DNA of 64,000 nucleotides from Candidatus Endonucleibacter bathymodioli. GTDB taxonomy: Bacteria; Pseudomonadota; Gammaproteobacteria; Pseudomonadales; Endozoicomonadaceae. A model generated the notes under the pieces. It did not search any database. It had not been told where the DNA came from and saw only the letters and a list, made by a program, of their open reading frames with translations. A program made the translations under genes and the position numbers. This document shows positions 9,225-19,206 of the stretch, one piece after another (positions within the stretch are counted from its first letter, which is position 1; each line of letters begins with the position of its first letter). The stretch covers positions 310,001 to 374,000 of the forward strand of contig JASXSV010000001.1 in NCBI GenBank assembly GCA_030674915.1, written 5' to 3'.

Positions 9225-10040
9225 AAGCCCTTACTTTTCCTGGACGTTCCGCGATATGCCAGTCCGACATCTATATCTTTCAACTCGTCCCGTTTTTCTG
9301 TGCCACTATAACCGGCATCGACGAAAATGAACCACTCATCAACATGCAGTAAACTTTCAGCTTGATTCAGATCGTGTTCGTTGGCAGCGGTAGTCGTAAG
9401 GCTATGCATCAGCTCAGTTAGAGCATCGACACTGATATGAGCCTTCATGCAGAAGTGCCACTGATTACTCTTCTTGGTGATGCATCTCGGAATCACGATC
9501 ACCGGCTTTGTTCTTGGTGGAATTAGTTGGGAGCTGCGATAATGGTGGCATCCATCAGCGTGCCTTCTTTGAACAGCACACCAGCATCACTCAGCCAGTT
9601 ATTCACTTCGTTGAATATTTTGCGTGCCAAATCATGGCGTTCTAACAAGTTACGGAAGTTCATGATGGTGGTGTGATCAGGGATCATCCCATTCAGTGAT
9701 AGGCCAGCAAACAAACGCATGGCCTAGGTGTCTACAAGGCATATCCCATCGCAGGATCACTCATGCTGTACCACTGCTGTATACAGTGAGTACGTAGCAT
9801 CGTCATAAGGGATAAGGTCGGCTACCATTACCAAGCTTGGGGTAATATGGCTCAATAACTGACACCATTAGTTTCCAGGGAACCAGTGCTTCCATCCGTT
9901 CAAGAAACTTCTCTTTGCGGGTTTGGCGGCGTTTATGTTGGTATTCGCTGTCGGCGAAGCTGAAGTAGTGTCCTATGGTTCATACCATCAAAGAGAAGTG
10001 ATAGGGATTATCTCATTACGAGGACTTAATCTCACCTTTA
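9225..10040 (-). mobile_element. IS5-family element, 3'-truncated and frameshifted (copy A)
   Basis: Transposase pieces read leftward: [20 protein letters not shown] (about 9950-9890, after a frame change), [20 protein letters not shown] (9720), [11 protein letters not shown], then [14 protein letters not shown] and [15 protein letters not shown] (9502-9221). These are IS5-family (IS1031/IS1481-like) transposase motifs. It lacks the C-terminal catalytic part and stops at agcccttacttttcct, exactly where copy B at 17.66 kb begins. The outer end (attacgaggacttaatc) forms the last codons of the neighbouring 1752-residue gene. Confidence 0.8.
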
Positions 10041-13000
10041 CTAGTATTTATTTTATCAAATTCAGATAATTTATCTTTTAATTCCTCCACACACTTAATT
10101 GCTCGGTTACAAGATTTAAATAAATCACTTGCCTTTATATCCACTCTTGTTTCAGCACTTCCACCTGTATCTTTTGACCTTATATTCTTAAGAACATTCC
10201 TTCTGATATTTAAGATGGATGCCAAATTTTGATAAATCTCACCTGCCTCTAATATCCGCTCACTTAATTGACTTGTTTGGAGTAATAACAATTCCAGTTC
10301 ATCCTGACCATTTTTATCAAACCCCGTTAGTATACTTACAGCATTTTTTGCATAATCTATTGCTTTATTAATCTTACATTCTTTTTCTCTAAGAATAACA
10401 ATTAACGGTGCTATTTCAGTATATGAAGCTTTTAATTGTTCAGCTGAAACAGAGCTAGGAAGTTTAGAACACTTTTCTGCCTTGACAAATTCATCTAGAT
10501 ATTTTTTAATAAGTTTAGACTGTTTTGATAAACATAAAAAAGTAGGACATTCATATTTAACTCTCTCTACAAGGCATTCAAACTGTAGCATATTTATTAT
10601 TGCTAAATACAAACTGTCGGCACTACCTAATTGTCTTCTCTCCTCTCTCTCACACTCGCAAAATCCTTCAAATGCCACTCCAAATTCGCTAGTTAACATC
10701 TTTTCATATAAAAACACCAGCTTCTTATTATTTTCATCTTCATAACTTTCACCTCCTTCTAAATTTAAAGTTTGCAAACTAGTACTTAGATCCTTACTAG
10801 GAAAGAAAGCACCTAAATGTTCTTTACCATCATTGCTAACACTACGTATCTTACGTTTCAAAATACATGAAATAACTTCTTGTTTACATTTCTGTTTCCA
10901 TTCCCTTTCATCCTTTTCCATCTCCTCTTCCTGTATAAGATCGGCCGCAATAAGATTCGCAGCCTCTTCTTTTTGCTTCTCATCTTTCTCCCTTACATCT
11001 GTGTATGGAGATACAACCAATGACTTCCATTTAGTATGAAACTCGCTACTTATTATACCTTTATTATGGGCATGCTCAAGATGTTTTTGTACGACCAAAT
11101 AATCATTTTCTCTCTGGGCGCAGTCAACCTCATTTTCCACTTTAGTAAAATATCCTAATAATGCACTCGATAGCACATCCTCATCTACATCCACAATTAC
11201 TACCTTGCAAATGATATCAATCATCAACAAGTAAAAGTTACGATCATCAACAATATCTTCTATATTATCTAGCAACATCATCATTTCAAAACTGTATAGT
11301 CTTTGCTTACCTACATCTAATTTCTTCATAGATATTCCTAACTCTAGTGCAAAATCACTTAGACAAACAAACAATCTTGTTACCATTTTGACCTGCATAT
11401 TTTTATCCATATTATTGTAATTACCAGGATTCAACAAAAACAAACAACATAACTTAACCGACAAATAATCCGCTATCATAATGTCACTGACATTATTCAA
11501 ATCACCTTCACAATTTCCAAAAACACTTAAAGAAAGTTTCAAAATACTTTTCGCTAGCGAATCATCAAAGTCAATACCAGAATCACATCTATAAAGTACT
11601 TTCAAAAATATCCAGATCCTATCATACACGCCAGCACGCATTTTTTTTATCTTCTGTTTGGAAGCACAGTCTTTTACAATGTCTATTTTCTCAAATAAAT
11701 CAATACATTCTTTGGCCATGATTATACTTTTTTCACGGACCTCTGGACACTTTTTATTATATACTGAATAACAAAATTGATCATCAGGAAAAGACCCTAA
11801 AACTTCAGACGCGTGATCCGCAACACTCTCTATTGACGATATAATACTACGCTTCTCCTTATTAGATACAAGGCCACTCCTGACATTGTTCAATCCAGTA
11901 CATGCTTTAGTCCTATTAACAGCCCTATTAACACCCTTACCATTCTTTACTTTACCAACTAGATTTACAGGCTTGGTAACTTCATTATGCTCAGTGCTTC
12001 TTGCCGCACCTATATCAGACATATCTAACTCCAATCTATTTCTTACAATATATTTACAACACTTAAATAATTCAAAATCAAGAAAATATCTCCTCATGGA
12101 TAGTTCTTGTTCTAAATCATCTATAGTTTTAAATACCATGCCTTCATTTTTTCTAAGCACAAAATAAGAAACTTTACTTACTAAATCAGTAATAGTTGAT
12201 ATTTCCTCATCAGACCCTATACTTTTCAACGTCCATAAAAAATCATAATCGGAACTGCTCTTATCTAAACATAAACGCATATTTCCAAACTCAAGATAGT
12301 CTTTCTCACTACCCTCATCATTACACGTAATCACATAATACATAGAGACTACCCCTGCTGCTTTTGTTATGCGTGAAATCACTGACATGTCATCAGTTTT
12401 TTGCACCAACCATACATATGCAAACGCTGCCTTTCTGAACTCGAGCATCGCCCTTTCCTTATCACCACGACGTAAATAAAAAAAGGCCAAATGTGCGGTG
12501 TAAGAAACACGGTCAACCACACTTATATGTTGATCAACTTGCCATTCGGAAGAATCTTCTCCTAACTTAGAGTGCCCTGGGTAGATTTCACCTAGTAATT
12601 TAGCAGCATCCAAATCCCTTCTTTGCAAACTCCACCTTCCAAGAAAAAGAGGCAACCAAAGCTTGTTACATTCTTTAACTATATGATCAGATTCATTTTT
12701 AGTAACCACAAAATTTAACGTCAATATTTTATCTGAAAAATACTGATTCAATATTGCTGAAAGAGAAATACTTAAACTAAATGCTTCGGGACTACCTGTG
12801 ATTTTAGCCAGCCAGTAAAGGCAAGCTGGAGCCTGTATATTCCCCCTTAATGCTGCTGTTGTAAAGCACCAAATAATACCGACTAGATCATTAACACCAA
12901 GATATTCATTACCAGGATGAATCATCTGATACATACCTAAGATGAGTGGCGCCAAAGGACAACCAAGGTTATCCGCATCCCTTAATTCTTGCATGACACT

Positions 13001-15274
13001 ACAACATTTATTCAAGTTTACCACAATCTTCTGATCCACCACGCATTGATCTTGCTTGTATTGTTCGCTAACCGAATCAAATACAACTGTCATTACTTTC
13101 TTGATTTCCTCTATATTGACAGCATATTTTCTTTTATGTTTGCCTCCTGTATCTTTTCCTGCTAGGCGAGCTCCCAACTCAACGATATCTCCCAAGCTTT
13201 CTACACCCAATGAGAGATCTTTAGTAACCGTTACTGGTATCTCTATACCATCTATTACTTCCTCTTCATCTAACAACATTTTCTCAAATATATTAGATAT
13301 ATTTACATCTAAGGAGTCACTGTCTTCTTTATTTACTATTGATATCGGTTTACTACCTATAGATTCTTCCGCACTGTATTCTTTTGACTCCTGAGTACTA
13401 CCAACTATTTCATGATTCCCATCAAAGCATATACCTATACTTTTTTTGACCAGTTCCATATATACATCATGCCGATTTTCTTCAGTAACTTTTCTATTCC
13501 AAGGAAAACAATCATCTATAACAGACATAACGTTACTACCACCGACTAGCTCTCTAGATAATTCATTTTTAAAAGATCCAAATGGAAATATAGTTTTATT
13601 CAGCAATATCTCCTCTGCTATTAACAATGGGTCTATCCTTTTTGCTTTATCAAATGTTTTCATACACAAATAATATTTATTTACCCCAGAATGGGAAATA
13701 AATATCACGTCTTTAACCATGGTGTTTTCTGCTGCTATCAGGTTTTCACTATTTTCAAACACTTTCATTAGATCTGGCCACTTACTCCAAGCATTTTCAG
13801 GATTAAATAAACTTGCAGTTACATTGCTTCCATCATTTTCCGTCGAAAAAACCACAAATGGTATTCCTGTTGATAATACCAAAGAAAAAAGAGAAACTGA
13901 CCCACCGAAAAAACTTATAACATTTTTATCATGGTCAAGTAATCTATCGGACTCTCTAGATATCAGATATTCAATTGACTCATAAGACAAATCTAAAAGC
14001 TTAGACACCTCACATTTACTATATTTTGCATGCAAAAGAACACATACCGCCTCATTAATCCAATTATTCGTAACACTCCTTACTAATGCTGGCGTCACAT
14101 GTTCTATTTCAGCATCTGCCTGCCTACACAGCAATTTATTGGCTGTACTTAAAAATCGTTCTCTAACCATGAGATTACCGTTTATAGCATTAGAAACAAC
14201 GCAAAAAAAAGAATTATCTCCTGAATCAATATCATATACAGTAAAATCTTTCCCTAATATTTTCCCCCACTCAACATGTGTTAGTAATGACCTAGATCCC
14301 AAACTTTCACCTAAAGAATAATCAAAATCGAAAGCCTTTTCGTGTATAATATTAATTATATGAGTTTTTTTATTTATTTCATTTAACAAAGCACCATAAG
14401 AACCATATACTTTATATATTTTCTCCATAAGATTTTTATCATCACTTTTTTCTTTTTCTAACTTTTCATAAAAAGCAAACCTATTTTTTATTTTATACAA
14501 GTTTTGACACGAGCGGATAACTTCTTCCAAAGTATCTCCTGGATCTTTTCCTTCATTACCTTTAGTTTTTTTAAAACAATTAATATCACTCTTAATTGAA
14601 CTATCATCCAGTGATGCATAACCTAACGTGGTTAGAACTGAAACTGATACCTTTTTTTTATCGTCAAAATCAAATTTCGTTTGAAAATGATAATCCCATG
14701 CAGCAAACACAATATCATCTTCATCAAAATCTTTTACTACAATATCTACTGCAGCCAAGGGTTTATTTGATTTAATGTCAAACATAGTTATTTGTACTTT
14801 TTCTGGTGCTTTATCTAACAGTCCTTGTTTACACGATACAACACGAGATGCAATATTAACCAAATCAATCAAATCCTTATCAGGATTAAAATACATAACC
14901 TCTTGTATTTCCTTATTTAAAAACATCTGCAGATCCTCAGCTTTATTCTTATCGCATATCACTATATCAATATCATTAATACCCATCAAAGAACTATCAC
15001 CACTAATAATCCTTATTCCAGCAGACCCAATAATTCCACCTTTCACGTTATTCTTGTCTAGCCAACAAGAATAAGAATTCATTATGCTATCAAAGAAAAG
15101 TTCTTTTAGGTGCCGTTTCTCCAATCCATTTTTATCACTTTTATTATAAAATTCACTTTCAACAACAGAAAATACTGGATTACAAAAAACTAATACCAAC
15201 ATAAAAAATATACCATTTAGAACATTATCTAAAGAGTTATAGATATTCAAAATATATGTGCCCACTATCAACAA
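10016..15274 (-). CDS. Giant 1752-residue protein with nucleotidyltransferase-like motifs and an OTU-like segment
   Basis: No confident family. An N-terminal hydrophobic stretch (about 15-37) could be a signal peptide or anchor. Residues 83-177 fit the nucleotidyltransferase-fold pattern: G83-S84, D101-I-D103 in NDIDIVI, and a third carboxylate D177 in AVDIVV. Residues about 344-540 look like a degenerate OTU protease: GDNSFF at 352-357 aligns with the OTU GDGNCFF box but with Ser for the catalytic Cys, and NKYYLCM (532-538) sits where N-H-Y is expected. Helical Sel1/TPR-like segments lie in the middle, and a charged coiled coil around 1440-1480. The first codon is TTG directly abutting AGAGG; the GTG at 15265, nine bases after AGAGG, may be the real start. 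The last six residues (GEIKSS) are read from the adjoining IS5 end. Confidence 0.8.
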   Translation of the reverse strand: MLIVGTYILNIYNSLDNVLNGIFFMLVLVFCNPVFSVVESEFYNKSDKNGLEKRHLKELFFDSIMNSYSCWLDKNNVKGGIIGSAGIRIISGDSSLMGINDIDIVICDKNKAEDLQMFLNKEIQEVMYFNPDKDLIDLVNIASRVVSCKQGLLDKAPEKVQITMFDIKSNKPLAAVDIVVKDFDEDDIVFAAWDYHFQTKFDFDDKKKVSVSVLTTLGYASLDDSSIKSDINCFKKTKGNEGKDPGDTLEEVIRSCQNLYKIKNRFAFYEKLEKEKSDDKNLMEKIYKVYGSYGALLNEINKKTHIINIIHEKAFDFDYSLGESLGSRSLLTHVEWGKILGKDFTVYDIDSGDNSFFCVVSNAINGNLMVRERFLSTANKLLCRQADAEIEHVTPALVRSVTNNWINEAVCVLLHAKYSKCEVSKLLDLSYESIEYLISRESDRLLDHDKNVISFFGGSVSLFSLVLSTGIPFVVFSTENDGSNVTASLFNPENAWSKWPDLMKVFENSENLIAAENTMVKDVIFISHSGVNKYYLCMKTFDKAKRIDPLLIAEEILLNKTIFPFGSFKNELSRELVGGSNVMSVIDDCFPWNRKVTEENRHDVYMELVKKSIGICFDGNHEIVGSTQESKEYSAEESIGSKPISIVNKEDSDSLDVNISNIFEKMLLDEEEVIDGIEIPVTVTKDLSLGVESLGDIVELGARLAGKDTGGKHKRKYAVNIEEIKKVMTVVFDSVSEQYKQDQCVVDQKIVVNLNKCCSVMQELRDADNLGCPLAPLILGMYQMIHPGNEYLGVNDLVGIIWCFTTAALRGNIQAPACLYWLAKITGSPEAFSLSISLSAILNQYFSDKILTLNFVVTKNESDHIVKECNKLWLPLFLGRWSLQRRDLDAAKLLGEIYPGHSKLGEDSSEWQVDQHISVVDRVSYTAHLAFFYLRRGDKERAMLEFRKAAFAYVWLVQKTDDMSVISRITKAAGVVSMYYVITCNDEGSEKDYLEFGNMRLCLDKSSSDYDFLWTLKSIGSDEEISTITDLVSKVSYFVLRKNEGMVFKTIDDLEQELSMRRYFLDFELFKCCKYIVRNRLELDMSDIGAARSTEHNEVTKPVNLVGKVKNGKGVNRAVNRTKACTGLNNVRSGLVSNKEKRSIISSIESVADHASEVLGSFPDDQFCYSVYNKKCPEVREKSIIMAKECIDLFEKIDIVKDCASKQKIKKMRAGVYDRIWIFLKVLYRCDSGIDFDDSLAKSILKLSLSVFGNCEGDLNNVSDIMIADYLSVKLCCLFLLNPGNYNNMDKNMQVKMVTRLFVCLSDFALELGISMKKLDVGKQRLYSFEMMMLLDNIEDIVDDRNFYLLMIDIICKVVIVDVDEDVLSSALLGYFTKVENEVDCAQRENDYLVVQKHLEHAHNKGIISSEFHTKWKSLVVSPYTDVREKDEKQKEEAANLIAADLIQEEEMEKDEREWKQKCKQEVISCILKRKIRSVSNDGKEHLGAFFPSKDLSTSLQTLNLEGGESYEDENNKKLVFLYEKMLTSEFGVAFEGFCECEREERRQLGSADSLYLAIINMLQFECLVERVKYECPTFLCLSKQSKLIKKYLDEFVKAEKCSKLPSSVSAEQLKASYTEIAPLIVILREKECKINKAIDYAKNAVSILTGFDKNGQDELELLLLQTSQLSERILEAGEIYQNLASILNIRRNVLKNIRSKDTGGSAETRVDIKASDLFKSCNRAIKCVEELKDKLSEFDKINTSKGEIKSS

Positions 15275-15634
15275 CCTCTATTTGTATGCAGCCGCTAATC
15301 TAAGCCATTACAATACAGATTATGAAAATCAACAAGACCACTCTTTATAACCTAACTTAATATACTTTTATCCTTTCGGAACAAAATATTCAAGCCTAGA
15401 TTTACCGTCCATTAATGGTCACAAGTAAAGCATTGTTTGTTATAACATACATATAACAATATTAAATAACAGTCGTGGACTGCTCTATCTGAACGCTATA
15501 GTATACTATTCAACTCTCTTTTGCTAGCAAGATATCTTAATATTTACTCTTAGATTTACATCTGAAGCGCATAACTTGAATGAATAGGAAGGGAGGTTAA
15601 CCACCGTAAGATCATCATTTTTCTCCGACAAAAG
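15275..15634. other. AT-rich intergenic region
   Basis: No gene or repeat recognised. It must contain the promoter of the 1752-residue gene, but I cannot point to clear hexamers. Confidence 0.35.
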
Positions 15635-16560
15635 ATGCAACGACGAGTAACCACAAACAGCTGACCCATGAGCTACGATACCAGATTTATACTCTAAAGA
15701 AAATCGGAATGACTCAACAGTAAATTGCTGGTGCTATTGGTGTAATTCAGGAAACGATTAGTCGAGAGCTAAAGCTCAATACTGGCGGTAATGGTTATCG
15801 CTTTAATCAGGATCAACGTAAAACTCAGGAACTCCGAGATAAAGCCGTTACAACCACCAAGATGACGCCGGTAATGATTGCCTTCGTCGAGTTAACATTA
15901 CTCGACAAATTGAATCCTGATCAAATATTAGGTTGATTGCTGGAGGACGTAAGCGAGCCACTTAGTCACGAAACTATTTACTGACATGTTTTGGGTGATA
16001 CAACCTCTGGTGGCGACCCGTATAGCGAGTTGCGGCGCAGAGGAAAAGCCTATAAGTTGCGGGCGAAAAGCCAGGCGGGCCAAGGGCACATCAAGAATAG
16101 AGTTGGTATTGATGAACACCCAACGATTATCAAAGCGAAGAAGTTTGCAGGTAACTGGGCGTGACCTAGTTCCCAGCAAGGACCACAGTGGCGCACTCGT
16201 TACTATCATCGATAGATCAACAAGTTTCACTGCATCTAAACAAATAAATAATGAGTCGTCTCAGACAGCTACCGAAGCAACGTCCGAGCTACTGCGGCCA
16301 TTTAAAGGGGCCTCATTAATAATTACGGCCGATAACGGTAAAGAATTCGCCTACCATGATAAAATGACAAAAGTCCCGGGAGCACAGGTATAGCTCTCCG
16401 ATCCCTACTGCTAATGGCAGCGCGAACTAAATAAAAATACCAACGGTTTGTTGCGACAATATCGGACTAAAAAAATAGACTTTAAAAAGGTATCGGCAAA
16501 AAAAGTAAAAGACGTTATTATGGAAATCTAGGCACAGCCAATAATAACCAGTGGCGTATC
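15635..16560 (+). pseudogene. IS30-family transposase, multiply broken
   Basis: Frames in series give QLTHELRYQIYTLKKIGMTQ (N-terminal helix-turn-helix), a TAA, then GAIGVIQETISRELKLN, TKMTPVMIAFVELTLLDKLN, PDQILG and a TGA. Further fragments are SHETIY, GHIKNRVGIDEHPTIIKAKK, FAGNWA, LVTIIDRSTSFTASK and ITADNGKEFAYH (second catalytic Asp region). At least two stops and two frameshifts; the C-terminus (Glu region) is eroded by 16.56 kb. It is a different IS30 lineage from the nested one at 38.5 kb. Confidence 0.82.
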
Positions 16561-17239
16561 TTGTTTTTAGGCTAATCAAATTCTCCACGAACCAACTTAA
16601 CTCCTTCGTTGCTACATAGTTCTGTAATGTCAATATTTAGTGTTTTACAATTAAAATTAGTACTGTAAGAATCCAGATATTTTTTATTTATGTGAATTAC
16701 TCATTTAATATTTTAGATTCTACGATCGCAGAATACCATAATGACATTCCTTCACAACCTGAAAAGAAATCAATAATATCAATTGAATCAACTGCTTTTT
16801 TGCTTGTTATTTCCTTTTTTTAAAACCCTTTCCTGATTTTTTAAACATACCAATAAAACTTTTTAAATAATTATTCTGAATACACTTTATTTATATTATT
16901 TTTAGACCTTTGCACGAGTCTCGCTAAACCACTGGAAATCAGGTATAATAATCCTTGCACAATCATAGAGATTGATCTTTTAGATAGGCAACTCTCGGAT
17001 TTGCCTTTGGCTTGATTTCAACTACTTCGGTTGTTTTTTTATCCACAGTTTTACTAGTAGAGTATCTTGCTGCTTTACTAGGAGGCTGAATACATCCACA
17101 TAGAATCAACTAACCAAAATAAATATCGTAAATTTCACATATTCTTTAAAAACATAATAATATCCTTGCTGTGCAAATAAACCTTTAGTTACATTAATAT
17201 ATTCTATTTTTTTATAAAAACCACCTTTCTTATGATATT
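16561..17239. other. Intergenic with an IS end remnant and a possible lipoprotein remnant
   Basis: Mostly featureless AT-rich DNA. At 16904-16965 there is a 60-bp remnant of the left end of the IS5-family element found at 37652 (agacctttgcacgagt...ccttgcacaatca). The possible lipoprotein remnant at 16963-17109 is listed separately. No other gene seen. Confidence 0.5.
16963..17109 (-). pseudogene. Possible small lipoprotein remnant
   Basis: A 48-codon open frame reads LILCGCIQPPSKAARYSTSK then TVDKKTTEVVEIKPKANPRV and ends DQSL. LILCGC looks like the end of a lipoprotein signal peptide with a lipobox, and the preceding frame (YLFWL) supplies hydrophobic residues after one shift. Short, no Shine-Dalgarno and no family known; it could be chance. 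Confidence 0.3.
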
Positions 17240-17663
17240 GTTTACACATATGAAATTATTAGATAAAATCAGGCAGATGTATCACCTCAATTTTATTTCA
17301 TCAAAAAGCCCATCCTGAAAATATGGATACCGAAGAAATTGAGGATTTTTTAACCGATTTGGCGGTAAGGGCAAGGTATCAGCCAGTACCCAAAACCAAG
17401 CCTTGCCGGCACTGTTATTTTTATATGAATCTGTTTTAAAACATAAAATTTAAGGGGTGAATGCTATCCGCTCCAAAGCCCTATGAACTTGCCAATAGTG
17501 CTCAGCGTGCAAACAACCAATAAACTACTTGAATGATGAGTAGCATAAATTCATTGACTGCAAAATTGCTATACGATACGGGAATGTGCGTAATAAAGAT
17601 GATACGCTTAAGGGTACAAGATATTAATTTTAATCGGGGTGAAATTATAGTTAGCGTATTCCA
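17240..17663 (+). pseudogene. Second integron integrase remnant, N-terminal and central part
   Basis: FHQKAHPENMDTEEIEDFLT then DLAV (about 17298-17370) changes frame to GKVSASTQNQALPALLFLYE followed by SVLKHKI (to about 17451). A third segment, [20 protein letters not shown] then [13 protein letters not shown], runs at about 17557-17655. The order matches an integron integrase from the SAM-like N-terminal domain through the first catalytic box, with the catalytic Arg of GTGMRLME-type replaced by Cys-Val. It is cut off at 17663 by the IS5 fragment. Differs in sequence from the copy at 7.8 kb, so it is a separate ancestral integrase. Confidence 0.75.
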
Positions 17664-18378
17664 AGCCCTTACTTTTCCTGAACGTTCCGCGATATGCCAG
17701 TCGACATCTATGTCTTTCAACTCGTCCCGTTTTTCTGCGCCATGATAACCGGCATCGACGAAGATGAACTCCTCTGCAGTAGATTTTCAGCTTGATTCAG
17801 ATCGTGCTCGTTGACAGCGGTGGTCGTAAGGCTATGCGTCAGCCCAGTTCGAGCATCGACACTGATATGAGCCTTCATGCAGAAATGCCACTGATTACTC
17901 TTCTTGGTTTGATGCATCTCGGAATCACAATCACCGGCTTTGTTCTTGGTGGAGTTAGTTGGGAGCTGCGATAATGGTGACATCCATCAGCGTGCCTTCT
18001 TTGAACAGCACACCAGCATCACTCAGCCAGTCATTCACTTCGTTGAATATTTTGCGTGCCAAATCATGGCGTTCTAACAAGTTACGGAAGTTCATGATGG
18101 CGGTGTGATCAGGGATCGTCCCATCCAGTGAGTACGCAGCATCGTCATCAAGGGATAAGGTCGGCGACCATTACCAGGATTAGGGTAATATGGCTCGATA
18201 ACTGACACCATCAGTCTCCAGGGAACCAGTGTTTCCATCCGTTCAAGAAACTTCTCTTGTCGGGTTTGGCGGTGTTTATGTTGGTATTCGCTGTCGGCGA
18301 GGATGAGTTGACGCCCCATGATTCATACCATCAAAGAGAAATGATAGGGATTATCTCATTACGAGGACTTAATCGCAC
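17664..18378 (-). mobile_element. IS5-family element, 3'-truncated (copy B)
   Basis: Closely related to the copy at 9225-10040 and starting at the same truncated boundary (agcccttacttttcct). It contains [20 protein letters not shown] then [12 protein letters not shown], and an N-terminal frame [20 protein letters not shown] (18310-18240). It has a further internal deletion of about 60 bp near 18120 and ends with attacgaggacttaatcgcac. Non-functional. Confidence 0.8.
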
Positions 18379-18549
18379 CTTACCTAGACATCTGCCCTCT
18401 CATTTGGCATTGATACTCACGACGCACATCGTTTTGCGCGACTCTCCGGCCAATTCAACGAATACCTGAAGCAAATCGCACAGCGATTGAACCTCTGCAC
18501 TAATATGTTCGCATCATTGTTATAACAATGTGGATAATAACTATCACAC

Positions 18550-18585
18550 ACAAAAAACCGCACAATGTTTTTGCACGGTTTTTTT
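18550..18585 (-). terminator. Rho-independent terminator after acpP
   Basis: On the minus strand AACCGTGCA, a 7-nt loop, then TGTGCGGTT (18580-18556) forms a 9-bp stem with two G-U pairs, followed by TTTTTTG. It lies 24 nt beyond the acpP stop, and no fabF follows. Confidence 0.75.
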
Positions 18586-18608
18586 CGGGCATACAATCAG
18601 AGCAAATA

Positions 18609-18842
18609 TCAGGAACTTGCTACAATGTAATCAATGGCTTCTTGTACTGTAGTAATTTTCTCTGCTTCCTCATCCGGAATTTCGGTTTCAAATTCTTCCT
18701 CCAAAGCCATAACCAACTCCACGGTATCAAGAGAGTCTGCACCTAGATCCTCCACAAAAGACACACCGTTAGTCACTTCCTCAACCTTTGCGCCAAGCTG
18801 TTCGCAAACAATTTTTTTGACGCGTACTTCAATAGTGCTCAT
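18609..18842 (-). CDS. acpP: Acyl carrier protein
   Basis: Central carrier of fatty acid synthesis, cytoplasmic, 77 residues from ATG 18842 ([12 protein letters not shown]). A TTG 6 nt upstream is less likely because known AcpP starts at MSTIE. The phosphopantetheine attachment motif [10 protein letters not shown] with its Ser is intact, and the acidic helix II ([20 protein letters not shown]) is nearly the E. coli sequence. Last gene of the plsX-fabD-fabG-acpP series and followed by a terminator. In relatives fabF comes next, but here IS debris does. Confidence 0.97.
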   Translation of the reverse strand: MSTIEVRVKKIVCEQLGAKVEEVTNGVSFVEDLGADSLDTVELVMALEEEFETEIPDEEAEKITTVQEAIDYIVASS

Positions 18843-18848
18843 ACCCAA

Positions 18849-19206
18849 TTGTACTCCGGTTAATACTCAACGCAGCTTATAGATAACTGCAATTCGGTAT
18901 AGTTTATATGGTAGATTACGAAAATTTCAAGACAGCCCACTGCAATTAACGCAACTATGCACCTTCTTTACTGCATTTTCTCAAATAATACAACAGCATC
19001 CACCCATTTGCTCCAATAGTTATAATATTAACTACCGACGAACTCAGCCCAATCACATAAAAGCACACAATTCAAAGGAAAGCCTATAACTCCACTCCTC
19101 CTGATGGCATGACACCGCTCTAACACCCACAAACTACCTGCTACTAATCTTCATTGCTTCCTACCCCCGCATTTATAACAACAGGTGCAGCTAATATGGG
19201 GACATC
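18849..19206. other. acpP-fabG intergenic region
   Basis: About 360 bp with no gene seen. It is long for this operon and may hold a separate acpP promoter, which I cannot localise. Confidence 0.4.

Noticed and set aside
17502..18469. Several 60-90 codon frames as small genes
   Set aside because: They are pieces of the intI remnant and the IS5 fragment, or antisense to them.
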